From: a virus
Direction: 5' to 3' (one strand)
Length of the DNA: 24,317 bases
Virus record (IMG/VR): IMGVR_UViG_3300044645_000668
Span: 1 to 24,317 of that record
Made by a program: the position numbers and the translations under genes. Positions 12,276 to 19,996 of this stretch are shown here, piece by piece (the stretch's first letter is position 1; each line of letters opens with the position of its first letter). The notes beneath the pieces were generated by a model. The model did not search any database. It was not told the origin of the DNA and worked only from the letters and a program-made list of their open reading frames with translations.

Positions 12276-12869
12276 ATGGCGAACACCATTCGCATCAAGC
12301 GGTCCACAGGATCGGCGGCACCGACGACGCTGCAAAACGCAGAGCTTTCCTATAGCGAAGGCGTGGCCGGCGGCGGCACGCTGTTCATTGGCGTTGGCAC
12401 GGGCGGTGCTGGTGGGTCTGCCACCAGCGTCATCGCAATCGGTGGGCCGTCAGTGTATGCGTCCAAAAGCTACGTGGACTCTGCGATTAGCAATGCCAAC
12501 CTGTCGAACTACCTGACCACGTCTGCCGCTGCATCGACCTACCTTTCACAAGCAACGGCGGCCAGCACATATGCAACCCAGAGCAGCGTAAGCACGGCGA
12601 TCTCCAACGTGATCAATGCCGCCCCGGCGGCTCTCGACACGCTCAAGGAGCTGGCCGACGCTCTCGGGTCGGATGCTGCGTTTTCTACGACAGTGACAAC
12701 GTCCATTTCCGGCAAGCTCGCAAAGGCGAGCAATCTGTCGGACGTGGCCGATGTGTCTGCGGCTCGTACGAACCTTGGGCTTGGCAGCATGGCAACGCAG
12801 TCGGCAGGCAATGTGGCGATCACTGGCGGCTCAATTGACAACGTGACGCTTGACGGCGGCACGTACTGA
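12276..12869 (+). CDS. Tail fibre protein with coiled-coil repeats
   Basis: The 197-residue protein starts with IRIKRSTGSAAPTTLQNAEL, the N-terminal attachment pattern of many trimeric phage fibres (major-tropism-determinant type). Residues 60-110 are Ala/Ser/Thr-rich heptad-like repeats (SAAASTYLSQATAASTYATQ). The segment APAALDTLKELADALGSDAA is a very common tail-fibre motif, followed by ASNLSDVADVSAARTNLGLG. The C-terminus (ITGGSIDNVTLDGGTY) is a short beta cap with no receptor-binding domain, so it is probably an adaptor in a larger fibre. Its ATG follows the previous stop by one base. Confidence 0.8.
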   Translation: MANTIRIKRSTGSAAPTTLQNAELSYSEGVAGGGTLFIGVGTGGAGGSATSVIAIGGPSVYASKSYVDSAISNANLSNYLTTSAAASTYLSQATAASTYATQSSVSTAISNVINAAPAALDTLKELADALGSDAAFSTTVTTSISGKLAKASNLSDVADVSAARTNLGLGSMATQSAGNVAITGGSIDNVTLDGGTY

Positions 12870-12928
12870 CCGAGCCGGTCTGAAAACAAGAACATCCGGC
12901 AACAATGCCGCAACGAAGGACGTGACGC

Positions 12929-13297
12929 ATGCCGACGTTTTCTCAGCTTCCTGGCGACCTAACGGTTGAGTTCGTGGTCGCTGACGAAGTCAACTTCACG
13001 CTTGACCTAGACGTTGACGTGACGGGCTACACGTTTACGGCAGGCGTCTACGTCGTCTCCACTAACGGCTTCTTCGGTGGTGGTGGCGGAACGATCAACG
13101 CTGTCGGTGCCACGGCGATCACGCCGACGATCACGGTCGTGAACGCTGCGGCTGGCACTCTGTCGTGGGGCGTGAGTGAAGCCCAGACGGTGACGCTGTC
13201 GCCTGCGATCAAGTACCGGCATTTTGTGCGGTGGGTGACTCCTGCCGGCGTGACTCGCACGGTTGTCTCTGGCGACCTCATCGCAAAGGCACCATGA
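12929..13297 (+). CDS. Small beta-rich baseplate/fibre adaptor-like protein
   Basis: A 122-residue protein between two fibre genes. The pattern LPGDLTVEFVVADEVNFTLDLD, then VDVTGYTFTAGVYV, and later ITVVNAAAGTLSWGVSEAQT and YRHFVRWVTPAGVTRTVVSG suggests an Ig-like beta sandwich like the N-terminal domain of lactococcal BppU-type fibres, which bind the baseplate. The Gly run GGGGG in the middle is a flexible loop. Its stop overlaps the start of the large fibre (ATGA), consistent with joint assembly. No enzymatic motif is visible. Confidence 0.6.
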   Translation: MPTFSQLPGDLTVEFVVADEVNFTLDLDVDVTGYTFTAGVYVVSTNGFFGGGGGTINAVGATAITPTITVVNAAAGTLSWGVSEAQTVTLSPAIKYRHFVRWVTPAGVTRTVVSGDLIAKAP

Positions 13298-15957
13298 GCA
13301 ACATCACCGTCAACGTCACGAACGCCGGGGCGGCTAACGTCGCCGTCTCCAACGGCTCGACGGTCAATGCGACTGTCGGTAATGGCGGTGCGGTCAATGT
13401 GTCGCTCGGCACGATCTCGCCGGGCAACGCCACGGTCGTGTCTGGGACCGTCCAGGTTGGCAAGGTCACGACGCTGGCGGCTGGAAGCAACGCCACAGTG
13501 ACGAACACCAACGGCACAAGCTACGCAGCCGTGCTTGATTTCGGCATACCGGCTGGCCCGTCTACGTCCGTGAGCGTCGGCAGCACGACCACGCTGGCGG
13601 CTGGCAGCAACGCCAGCGTCACCGGCACAACGAGCGACGGCAACCTGACGCTGTCGTTTGCGATCCCTCGCGGCACCAACGGGACTACGCCGAGCTTCAC
13701 CATCGGCAACGTCTCGACGGTGGCTGCTGGTGGCTCTGCTACCGTGACGGCAACGCCAAGCAACGGCGGGGCGAACGTCACGCTCGACTTTGGCATCCCG
13801 CGAGGCGCGGACGGCGCGGGCGGCGGCTCTAGCGTCTCGCTCTCCGACGCCACGCCATCGGCTCTTGGCACAGCGTCGGCGGGCACCAGTTCGCTCGCCA
13901 GCAGGAGCGATCACGTTCACGCCGTGCCCGTCATCAGCTATGCGAACCTGACCAACGTGCCAAGCACGTTTGCTCCGTCGGCCCATCAACACGCGGTTGG
14001 CGACGTGACAGGCTTGCAGACCGCGCTCGACTCCAAGAGCGCGACCAGCCACGCACACAACTACGTTACAGCGCTCAACAGCCTCACGGGTGGCGTCACG
14101 CTGGCGGCTGGCAGCGGCGTGACACTGTCCACCAGCGGCTCGACGCTCACTATTGCCGCGACGGCTACGGACGATGCGGACGGCGGTTTCTACGAGGGCT
14201 ACGTCCCGGCGAACACGATCACGATCGGCACGCAGCCGACCGCGCAGACTGCGAGCGGTGGCGCTGCGACGTTCTCGGTTTCTGCGACCTCGTCTCCCGG
14301 CGGCACGATTTCATATCAGTGGCAAAAACAGGACGGCGGCTACGGCAGCTATGTGGATGTCGATGGAGCCACGTCGGCCTCGCTCTCGCTGACGGGTTTG
14401 CTCAACACGGTGGACGATGCCGACCTCTACCGGGTGGTCGTGAGTGCGACGAACGCTGCCAGCGTGACAAGCACCTCGGCGCTGCTGACAGTGCCAGCGA
14501 ACGTCATCACGATCACCTCGCAGCCGTCGAATCAGACCGCCGCCAGTGGGGCGGCGACGTTCACGGCATCGGCATCGGTTGCTCCCAGCGGCACCGCGAG
14601 CTACCAGTGGCAGCGTTCGGCGGACGGTTCAGCGTGGGCAAACGTCAGCGGAGCCACGTCCGCCTCGCTGGCCTTGTCGGGCCTCACGGTCGAGGCGGAT
14701 GGTGGGGCTCAGTTCCGCGTGGTGGTGTCTGCGACCAACGCAGCCAGCGTGACGAGCAGCGCGGCTACGCTCACGGTCGAAGCGAATAACACGATCACGA
14801 TCACAAGCCAGCCGTCGAGCCAGACGGCATCGGGCGGGGCTGCCACGTTCTCGGTGGCGGCAAGCTCGGCACCGGCGGGCACGCCAGCGTATCAGTGGCA
14901 GAAGGCCGAATTTGTGCCTGCTCGCTCTGCGGCGTGGGTGCAGCGGACATTGCCGTCGTCGCAGGCGTGGAGTGCTGTCGCTTACGGCGGTGGTGTGTTT
15001 GCGGCTGTCGCGATCAACAGCAACGTCGCAGCCAGTAGCACGGACGGGCTGACGTGGACACAGCGCACGCTGCCGAATAGCACGACGTGGGGCGACATCG
15101 CCTACGGTGGCGGGCAGTTTCTGGCAGTCAGCAACACTGGCTCGACGGCATCCAGCGGCGACGGTGCTACATGGACGGGAGGCGGCTCCCTGCCTAGCAC
15201 GGGAAATCCTGGCGCGTGGGCCGTCGCGTTCGGCAATTCGCTATTCGTCGCAGTGCGGGCTGACGGCACGATTGCGACCTCTGACACTGGATTCGCGTGG
15301 ACGCAGCGGCGGGGGGCAGTGACCGGCACATACGGCCACAAAATTGCGTTTGGAGGCGCACAGTTCGTCGTTGTGAACGACTCGCCCGGCGGCGGATACG
15401 GTTACGTCACAAGCACTGACGGCGTGACGTGGCCGGCGGGCGGGTATTTGCCCGCTGAAAACACTCGCGCCGGGATTGTGTACGGTGGAGGTCTGTGGGT
15501 GGTCGTGGATCGCGGAAATGGCGCAGGCAGCAGCGCCTACTACACAAGCACCAACGGCACTACGTGGACCAAGCGCACGTTGCCCGTGACCGCCGACTGG
15601 CGAGCAGTCACCTACGGCGACGGCGCGTTCGTTGCGGTTTCCAGCGGCTCGCCGTCCACGACGCTCACCAGCACGGACGGGCTGTCGTGGACTCAGCGCA
15701 CGCTGCCGAGCACAGCGGGATGGAGGGCGGTTGGATTTGGCGGCGGCACGTTCGTCGCGCTGTCCAATTCCAGCAAAGCCGCCAGCGCAGCGCCCGGCAT
15801 CGGCACGTTCTCCAACATCAGCGGAGCCGCGTCATCGTCGCTCGCCTTGACGACCCTCGGCGCGGCCGACAACGGCGACCAATACAGAGCCGTCGTCAGC
15901 GCCGCCAACGCCGCCAGCGTCACCAGCCAATCCGCCACGCTCACCATCACGGGGTAA
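13294..15957 (+). CDS. Large tail fibre with Ig-like domains and an inserted seven-bladed beta-propeller
   Basis: The 887-residue protein reads as follows. Residues 1-180 hold three repeats of a fibre module (TTLAAGSNATVTNTNGTSYA..DFGIP). Residues 205-290 are a stalk with HAHAI-like collar segments (SAHQHAVGDVTGLQTALDSK). Two complete Ig-like domains occupy about 308-401 and 404-495 (ITSQPSNQTAASGAATF, YQWQRS, FRVVVSATNAASVTS). A third begins at about 500, is interrupted after YQWQKAE (about 538), and resumes at about 837 with FSNISGAASSSLALTTL to the end. The insert (541-835) has seven blades, each with W..LP..W..VAYGGG.FVAV and mostly ending in an Asp-box-like STDGLTW. This suggests carbohydrate or protein binding at the fibre tip. 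The ATG at 13294 overlaps the previous stop; a longer frame upstream is shadow. Confidence 0.88.
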   Translation: MSNITVNVTNAGAANVAVSNGSTVNATVGNGGAVNVSLGTISPGNATVVSGTVQVGKVTTLAAGSNATVTNTNGTSYAAVLDFGIPAGPSTSVSVGSTTTLAAGSNASVTGTTSDGNLTLSFAIPRGTNGTTPSFTIGNVSTVAAGGSATVTATPSNGGANVTLDFGIPRGADGAGGGSSVSLSDATPSALGTASAGTSSLASRSDHVHAVPVISYANLTNVPSTFAPSAHQHAVGDVTGLQTALDSKSATSHAHNYVTALNSLTGGVTLAAGSGVTLSTSGSTLTIAATATDDADGGFYEGYVPANTITIGTQPTAQTASGGAATFSVSATSSPGGTISYQWQKQDGGYGSYVDVDGATSASLSLTGLLNTVDDADLYRVVVSATNAASVTSTSALLTVPANVITITSQPSNQTAASGAATFTASASVAPSGTASYQWQRSADGSAWANVSGATSASLALSGLTVEADGGAQFRVVVSATNAASVTSSAATLTVEANNTITITSQPSSQTASGGAATFSVAASSAPAGTPAYQWQKAEFVPARSAAWVQRTLPSSQAWSAVAYGGGVFAAVAINSNVAASSTDGLTWTQRTLPNSTTWGDIAYGGGQFLAVSNTGSTASSGDGATWTGGGSLPSTGNPGAWAVAFGNSLFVAVRADGTIATSDTGFAWTQRRGAVTGTYGHKIAFGGAQFVVVNDSPGGGYGYVTSTDGVTWPAGGYLPAENTRAGIVYGGGLWVVVDRGNGAGSSAYYTSTNGTTWTKRTLPVTADWRAVTYGDGAFVAVSSGSPSTTLTSTDGLSWTQRTLPSTAGWRAVGFGGGTFVALSNSSKAASAAPGIGTFSNISGAASSSLALTTLGAADNGDQYRAVVSAANAASVTSQSATLTITG

Positions 15958-15960
15958 GCC

Positions 15961-17778
15961 ATGCCCAATCGCATCAAGCCACGCAGATCGTACACCGCCA
16001 ACTCCGTGCCGCTCACGAGCGACCTTGACACGCACGAGCTGGCGATCAACTGGGTGGACGGCAAAGCGTTCACAAAGGATGCCAGCGGCAACATCGTCAG
16101 CGTGACGCTCGGCGGGAGTGGTGGTGGCGGCGGCTCTGGTGGCTCGCTCTCTGGCAGCGTGACGATACCGGCGAGCGATCCGTACTGGGACAGCGTGCTG
16201 CTGCTGCTTCGCGGCGACGGCAACTTCACAGACGCGTCAAAGTACGGTCGCACGCTTACAGCCCACGGCAATGCGGCTGCGACGGCGGCTGGTAAATACG
16301 GCACCAACTCTATCGCGCTGGATGGAACGGGCGACTACCTGTCGCTTTCAAGCAGCGATTTTGCTTGGGGAACATCCGACTACACACTAGAGGCGTGGGT
16401 GTGGCTCAATAATCTTGGATCGTATGGCAGTTGGTTTTCAACACTCTTCAGCGACGGCAATATGTCCGGCGGGGTGAGTGCAGGAATTACCAATACAGGC
16501 ATGCCCTACTTGGAACACCTCAATGGATTTAGTGTCGTTGGCTCAACTGCTTTTCCTACGGCGCAGTGGGTCCATGTGGCCGCGACTCGCAGTGGCAATA
16601 CTGTGAAATATTACGTCAACGGATCTTCCGTTGGCAGTGTTTCGTTTTCCGGTTCGCACACAAATAGCTCCGTTGTCGTTGGGCGGTTCTACACTGACTT
16701 GGACAACAACTACTGGAACGGCCGCATCGCAGAACTCCGCGTAACGAAAGCGGCCCGCTTTACCGCGAACTTCACGCCGCCGACTGCCGCTCTGCCGACG
16801 ACGATCTTTCAGGCATCGCCCCAGACCCTCCCCGTCACTATCACCGGCTCGGGCGGCGGCGGCTCTGGCCTCTCATGGTCAAGCGTGCCAGCCTCCGCGA
16901 CGGCGACGGGGACGGCTGGGCAGATCAGCTACGACTCGTCTGGCTATTTCTACGTTTGCACGGCGGCGAATACGTGGCTGCGGGCGGCGTTGAGTACGTG
17001 GGACTCTGACGCCACTGCGTTCCTGACAGCGGCGGGCATCACGGACGCAACACAGTCATCGGCTATAGGGACGCTCGTCGGATCGCTGAAGAGCGCGGGC
17101 GTCTGGTCAAAAATGCGCGCGATTTACCCGTTCATCGGCGGCACGGCATCGACTCACAAATGGAACCTCAAAGACCCGCGAGACTTGGACGCCGCCTATC
17201 GGCTGGCGTTTTCAGGCAACTGGACGCACTCCGCAACGGGGGTCACTCCAGATGGCAGCACAGCGTACGCCAATACGTTCGCCGTGCCATCCACGTTTTT
17301 TAGCGACTACACAGGCGCATACGGCCTGTATCTGCGCACCAACCCAGCATCTTCGACTGGGTATCGAGTGGACATGGGCGCACAGTTTTTCTCGGACCCA
17401 ACAAGCAACCGATTTCTCCAGCATATCGGATCAACCGACGGCAATTCGTACTACGACTGGCGGAATCGCGTAACAGTTGCCACGTCGACCGTCGGTAGTG
17501 TCATTGGGTTCCATGTCGTCTCGCGGACAAGCACTTCGCTGATGACGGTCTACCGGAACGGCAATTCGGTTGCGTCCGGGACATCGTCGGACATCACCAC
17601 CGACCTGCCAAATCGCGCGCTCTACATCGGCGCACAGAACCACTCCGACGGACCGAGCTTGCACTCAAACCGCGAGCAGTCATTTGTGTTTCTGTCGGAA
17701 TCTCTGTCTGGCTCGGAAGTGACTGCCGTCAATGCCGCCGTGCAGGCGTTCCAGACGGCACTTGGCAGGAACGTCTGA
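15961..17778 (+). CDS. Tail fibre protein with LamG-like lectin domains
   Basis: A 605-residue protein. Residues 1-50 (NRIKPRRSYTANSVP, THELAINWVDGKAF, VTLGG) are a fibre attachment module, then a Gly/Ser linker. Residues 78-270 form a LamG/concanavalin-like jelly roll: LLLRGDGNFTDASKYGR, YLSLSSSDFAWGTSDYTLEA, WVHVAATRSGNTVKYYVNG, GRIAELRVTKAARF. After another Gly-rich linker, residues 300-340 are a short module (AGQISYDSSGYFYVCTAANT). Residues 355-605 contain a second phage-type LamG-like domain, with IYPFIGGTASTHKWNLKDPR and a later HVVSRTSTSLMTVYRNGNS. It likely binds surface glycans. The first lectin domain is visibly lower in GC than its flanks, suggesting exchange of the receptor-binding part. 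The ATG is three bases after the previous stop. Confidence 0.85.
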   Translation: MPNRIKPRRSYTANSVPLTSDLDTHELAINWVDGKAFTKDASGNIVSVTLGGSGGGGGSGGSLSGSVTIPASDPYWDSVLLLLRGDGNFTDASKYGRTLTAHGNAAATAAGKYGTNSIALDGTGDYLSLSSSDFAWGTSDYTLEAWVWLNNLGSYGSWFSTLFSDGNMSGGVSAGITNTGMPYLEHLNGFSVVGSTAFPTAQWVHVAATRSGNTVKYYVNGSSVGSVSFSGSHTNSSVVVGRFYTDLDNNYWNGRIAELRVTKAARFTANFTPPTAALPTTIFQASPQTLPVTITGSGGGGSGLSWSSVPASATATGTAGQISYDSSGYFYVCTAANTWLRAALSTWDSDATAFLTAAGITDATQSSAIGTLVGSLKSAGVWSKMRAIYPFIGGTASTHKWNLKDPRDLDAAYRLAFSGNWTHSATGVTPDGSTAYANTFAVPSTFFSDYTGAYGLYLRTNPASSTGYRVDMGAQFFSDPTSNRFLQHIGSTDGNSYYDWRNRVTVATSTVGSVIGFHVVSRTSTSLMTVYRNGNSVASGTSSDITTDLPNRALYIGAQNHSDGPSLHSNREQSFVFLSESLSGSEVTAVNAAVQAFQTALGRNV

Positions 17779-17906
17779 TGCGTGACGCCATCTACCTCGC
17801 CGCTCTCGTCACCGCCGCGCTCGCCGCTGGCGTGATCGCGGCACGGGCTGGGCAGGCCGCGATTCGGTGGGCGATTGGTCGGGCGATTGTCAACGCTTTT
17901 GGGTGA
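17778..17906 (+). CDS. 42-residue membrane protein
   Basis: This short gene fills the gap between the LamG fibre and the tail completion gene. ATG 17778 overlaps the preceding stop (TGATG) and the TGA at 17904-17906 lies three bases before the next ATG. Residues 4-22 (AIYLAALVTAALAAGVIAA) form one membrane-spanning helix, followed by a second amphipathic stretch with Arg residues (RAGQAAIRWAIGRAIV). Such a peptide could be a small holin-like or membrane-associated protein; no lysis partner is present to support that. Coupling to both neighbours and the clear hydrophobic pattern are the evidence for coding. Confidence 0.6.
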   Translation: MRDAIYLAALVTAALAAGVIAARAGQAAIRWAIGRAIVNAFG

Positions 17907-17909
17907 TAC

Positions 17910-18377
17910 ATGAGCAGCACACTTCGAGCACTCGCCGACAGCCTCGCCACTGGCTTGCAGTCCGTGACGTGGGGCATCACGTCCACGGTCGTGGAGCGTA
18001 AGAACTGGGCGAACGTGGACGTCGATGCAATGGCATCGCCTCGCGTGTTCGTCGTTCCCGGCAATGCTGACGTCACTCGCATCAGCCGGCAGGTGATGCA
18101 GGTGGACTACACGGTGTCTGTGTTCGTCGGGCGGCATGTGAGCACTGATGCAGAGGTTGATGGCATGCTCGACCTAGCAGACAGCGTCATGCTCCAGGTG
18201 CGTGCTCATTCGTTTGGCGCTGGCGTCACGTGGCCGGCTGGCGTCACGAGCCCGCAGACGGTCAGCATTGACCTGAATCCCGACGACGCACTGACTGAGC
18301 GGAACGTCTGGCGGGCTGTGATCACGGCGACGTACCGGGTGTTTGAAAGCAACACGCTGCCGACGCCTGCACCGTAG
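17910..18377 (+). CDS. Tail completion / tail terminator-like protein
   Basis: A 155-residue protein at the position of tail terminator proteins (lambda gpU type), before a minor tail/neck protein and the tube genes. The pattern LRALADSLATGL, SPRVFVVPGNADVTRISRQV, DYTVSVFVGRHVSTDAEVDGML, ADSVMLQVRAHSF and VWRAVITATYRVFE fits the alpha/beta fold of this group: N-terminal helix, central strands with an input like vy.vpv, helix, final strand. Terminators cap the finished tube and make the tail attach to the head. No enzymatic motif is seen. The assignment rests on gene order and pattern. Confidence 0.6.
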   Translation: MSSTLRALADSLATGLQSVTWGITSTVVERKNWANVDVDAMASPRVFVVPGNADVTRISRQVMQVDYTVSVFVGRHVSTDAEVDGMLDLADSVMLQVRAHSFGAGVTWPAGVTSPQTVSIDLNPDDALTERNVWRAVITATYRVFESNTLPTPAP

Positions 18378-18386
18378 GAGGTGGCT

Positions 18387-19205
18387 ATGCCGTCAATGCT
18401 TTCTGGCATGAGCCGTGCATTTATCCGTCCCGGCATGGTCGGCGGCAATCGCCGTGAGATGTCAGGCGATACGCTCGGGCGGCTGAGGCTGCGGGCGAGC
18501 ATTCGCGGGAGCTTCTTCGACAAGCCGAAAGTCAGCCGGATGATCGGCAAAATGAACGCTCGCGTTCTGTCGATGCTCGGCAAGGACATCAAGCAGGAAG
18601 CCAAGGCTGGCATCGGGCGTGGCAAGGGCAAGGTCAGCGCAGCCTCACGCAAGAGGCTCGGGCGTGGCAAACCGACTGAGTTCGTGGGCGGGCTGTACCT
18701 AGACATCACCGGCTACTCTGCCGGCGAGCCTCGGCCGGCGGGCCAACCGATTAAGTCGTGGGCGCCAAGGAAGTTTATCTACAACGACATTGTAAACTTC
18801 TTTGATCCTGCCCGAATGACAGCCGTGATCGGAACGTACAAGACGCGACCCTGGCTGGCGCAGCTGCACCAGTTCGGCGGCACGGTCAAGCAAACCGCTT
18901 GGAGGATCGGCGTCGGGGCTGCGCGCAATGCGTACCTGCGCCAGCGTGGAAACGGCAGGCAGGGTCGAGACGAGCGGGGGAGATTCACAAGTGCGTTGCC
19001 GCAACGCAACCAGCACGAGTACGGCGCACTCATCTGGCAGATCGACAAGGCCGGGCGATTTAAGCACAGCCGCAACTGGGAACGCACCACAATCACTCGG
19101 ATGGCACGCTATCCGGCTCGCCCGTACATGGCAGGGTCTAGGCGTGTGGATCTCGCCATCCAAAAAGCCAACAAGAAGTGGAAAGACCAGCTGGCGAAGA
19201 ACTAG
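18387..19205 (+). CDS. Virion morphogenesis / neck protein (HK97 gp10 or Mu gpG-like)
   Basis: A strongly basic 272-residue protein. The middle (FFDPARMTAVIGTYKTRPWL, AQLHQFGGTV) and the end (RMARYPARPYMAGSRRVDLA) match head-tail joining and virion morphogenesis proteins, in which HEFGG and a late RPF/RPYM motif are conserved. The N-terminal ~110 residues are unusually Arg/Lys-rich (IKQEAKAGIGRGKGKVSAAS). ATG 18387 is preferred over the GTG at 18381 because AGGAGGTG is ideally placed for it. It probably links tail tube and head or helps tail completion. A shared-spacing promoter-like element follows its stop codon. Confidence 0.75.
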   Translation: MPSMLSGMSRAFIRPGMVGGNRREMSGDTLGRLRLRASIRGSFFDKPKVSRMIGKMNARVLSMLGKDIKQEAKAGIGRGKGKVSAASRKRLGRGKPTEFVGGLYLDITGYSAGEPRPAGQPIKSWAPRKFIYNDIVNFFDPARMTAVIGTYKTRPWLAQLHQFGGTVKQTAWRIGVGAARNAYLRQRGNGRQGRDERGRFTSALPQRNQHEYGALIWQIDKAGRFKHSRNWERTTITRMARYPARPYMAGSRRVDLAIQKANKKWKDQLAKN

Positions 19206-19207
19206 CC

Positions 19208-19249
19208 ACGGCATACCCGGTCTAGATTCCGCCCTGCTGCCCATACCGT
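19208..19249 (+). promoter_or_regulatory. Bipartite promoter-like element, copy 2 (before tail-tube genes)
   Basis: ACGGCATACCCGGTCT (19208-19223), a 16-base gap, then CCCATACCGT (19240-19249). Block order, the first block's exact sequence and the gap length match the element at 7271-7312; the second blocks agree at eight of ten bases. TACCGT is a possible -10 box. The first tail-tube gene begins 45 bases after the element, leaving a short leader with no strong Shine-Dalgarno sequence. Confidence 0.55.
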
Positions 19250-19294
19250 GAGCGAACCAGCCGCACCGCTGGCACTCGCACACGAGGACACCAC

Positions 19295-19621
19295 ATGGCC
19301 GTAGGCACAGTTGAAGTCACGCTCGGTAAAGACGTGGCTATTTCGGGCGTTGCCAATGCCCGTTCTTGCACAGTCACAAACTCAGCCAGCGACGTGGACG
19401 TCACGAAGTTCGGCGACACGTCCCGCAAGTTCCGCAAGGCTCTTATCGAGCAGACGATTGAGCTTGAGTGCGTTGACGAACCGAGCGTCACCATCGGCGG
19501 CACGTTCACCATCAGCGGAACGAAGACCGGCGACGCCACCTACATCTGCACAAACATTGCCAAGTCTCAGCCACTCGACGGAATCATCACCTTCACCGTC
19601 AGCGGCTCACGCACGGCATAG
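19295..19621 (+). CDS. Tail tube-like protein, paralogue 1
   Basis: A 108-residue protein, the first of three tandem related genes. It begins VGTVEVTLGKDVAISGVANA, continues with VDVTKFGDTSRKFRKALIEQTIELECV, and ends DGIITFTVSGSRTA. This matches small phage major tail (tube) proteins: an N-terminal strand, a ... V..T.FGD ... E..LE..  strand pair and a C-terminal strand after an I/LDG turn. Tube proteins polymerise into hexameric rings stacked along the tape measure. Position directly upstream of the G/T chaperones and the tape measure supports this. It lies just after the promoter-like element at 19208. Confidence 0.7.
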   Translation: MAVGTVEVTLGKDVAISGVANARSCTVTNSASDVDVTKFGDTSRKFRKALIEQTIELECVDEPSVTIGGTFTISGTKTGDATYICTNIAKSQPLDGIITFTVSGSRTA

Positions 19622-19657
19622 GACTAATTCACCACACACGCACAGGAACAATCACGC

Positions 19658-19996
19658 ATGGCTATCACGCTTGGCAAGGACGGTACTGGCATTCCGACAC
19701 CCACAGGGGGGAATGCGATTGAAGGCGTTATCTCGGCGACGTACACCGAGGAGTGCGAGACGATTGACATCAGCAATCGCAGCAACGTCGGCGGCACTAG
19801 CGGCACTCCTGGCCGCAAGGCTTCCAAGGCTGGCTTCACCACGAAGACGTGGGAAATCGAGTGCCACGATCCTGACGGGCTGCTCGCGTCTCTCAACGCT
19901 GCCGGCACTTCCGGCTCGTATTCGGTGATGAGCGTGTCGGAGGCGGTGTCAATTGATGGGGCCGTGGTCTATTCCGTGACGCTAAAGGAATTCTAA
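19658..19996 (+). CDS. Tail tube-like protein, paralogue 2
   Basis: A 112-residue protein starting MAITLGKDGTGIPTPTGG, followed by EGVISATYTEECETIDISNR and TKTWEIECHDPDGLLASLNA, and ending IDGAVVYSVTLKEF. It shares the TLGKD start, the central ID/VD..N/K strand and the IDG-xx-xSV end with its neighbours. The EECETIDISNRSNVGG part replaces the first paralogue's VDVTKFGD. CAGGAA about ten bases upstream is a modest binding site. Its stop codon shares a base with the ATG of the third copy, so these two are translated together. Confidence 0.7.
   Translation: MAITLGKDGTGIPTPTGGNAIEGVISATYTEECETIDISNRSNVGGTSGTPGRKASKAGFTTKTWEIECHDPDGLLASLNAAGTSGSYSVMSVSEAVSIDGAVVYSVTLKEF

Noticed and set aside
13048-14058. 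Minus-strand frame of 336 residues opposite the large fibre
   Set aside because: It is dominated by Arg, Ala and Val as expected for the reverse of repetitive Ala/Thr/Ser/Val codons; no start signal or motif supports it.
13294-15957. Tandem nucleotide repeats in the fibre gene considered as CRISPR or a recombination array
   Set aside because: The similarities follow codon-level repetition of fibre modules, Ig domains and propeller blades; unit lengths vary and there are no constant repeats with unique spacers.
19248-19304. Possible 18-residue leader peptide (GTG start) before the first tail-tube gene
   Set aside because: The GTG overlaps the presumed -10 box at 19244-19249, so a transcript from that promoter would not include the start; no ribosome binding site is seen.
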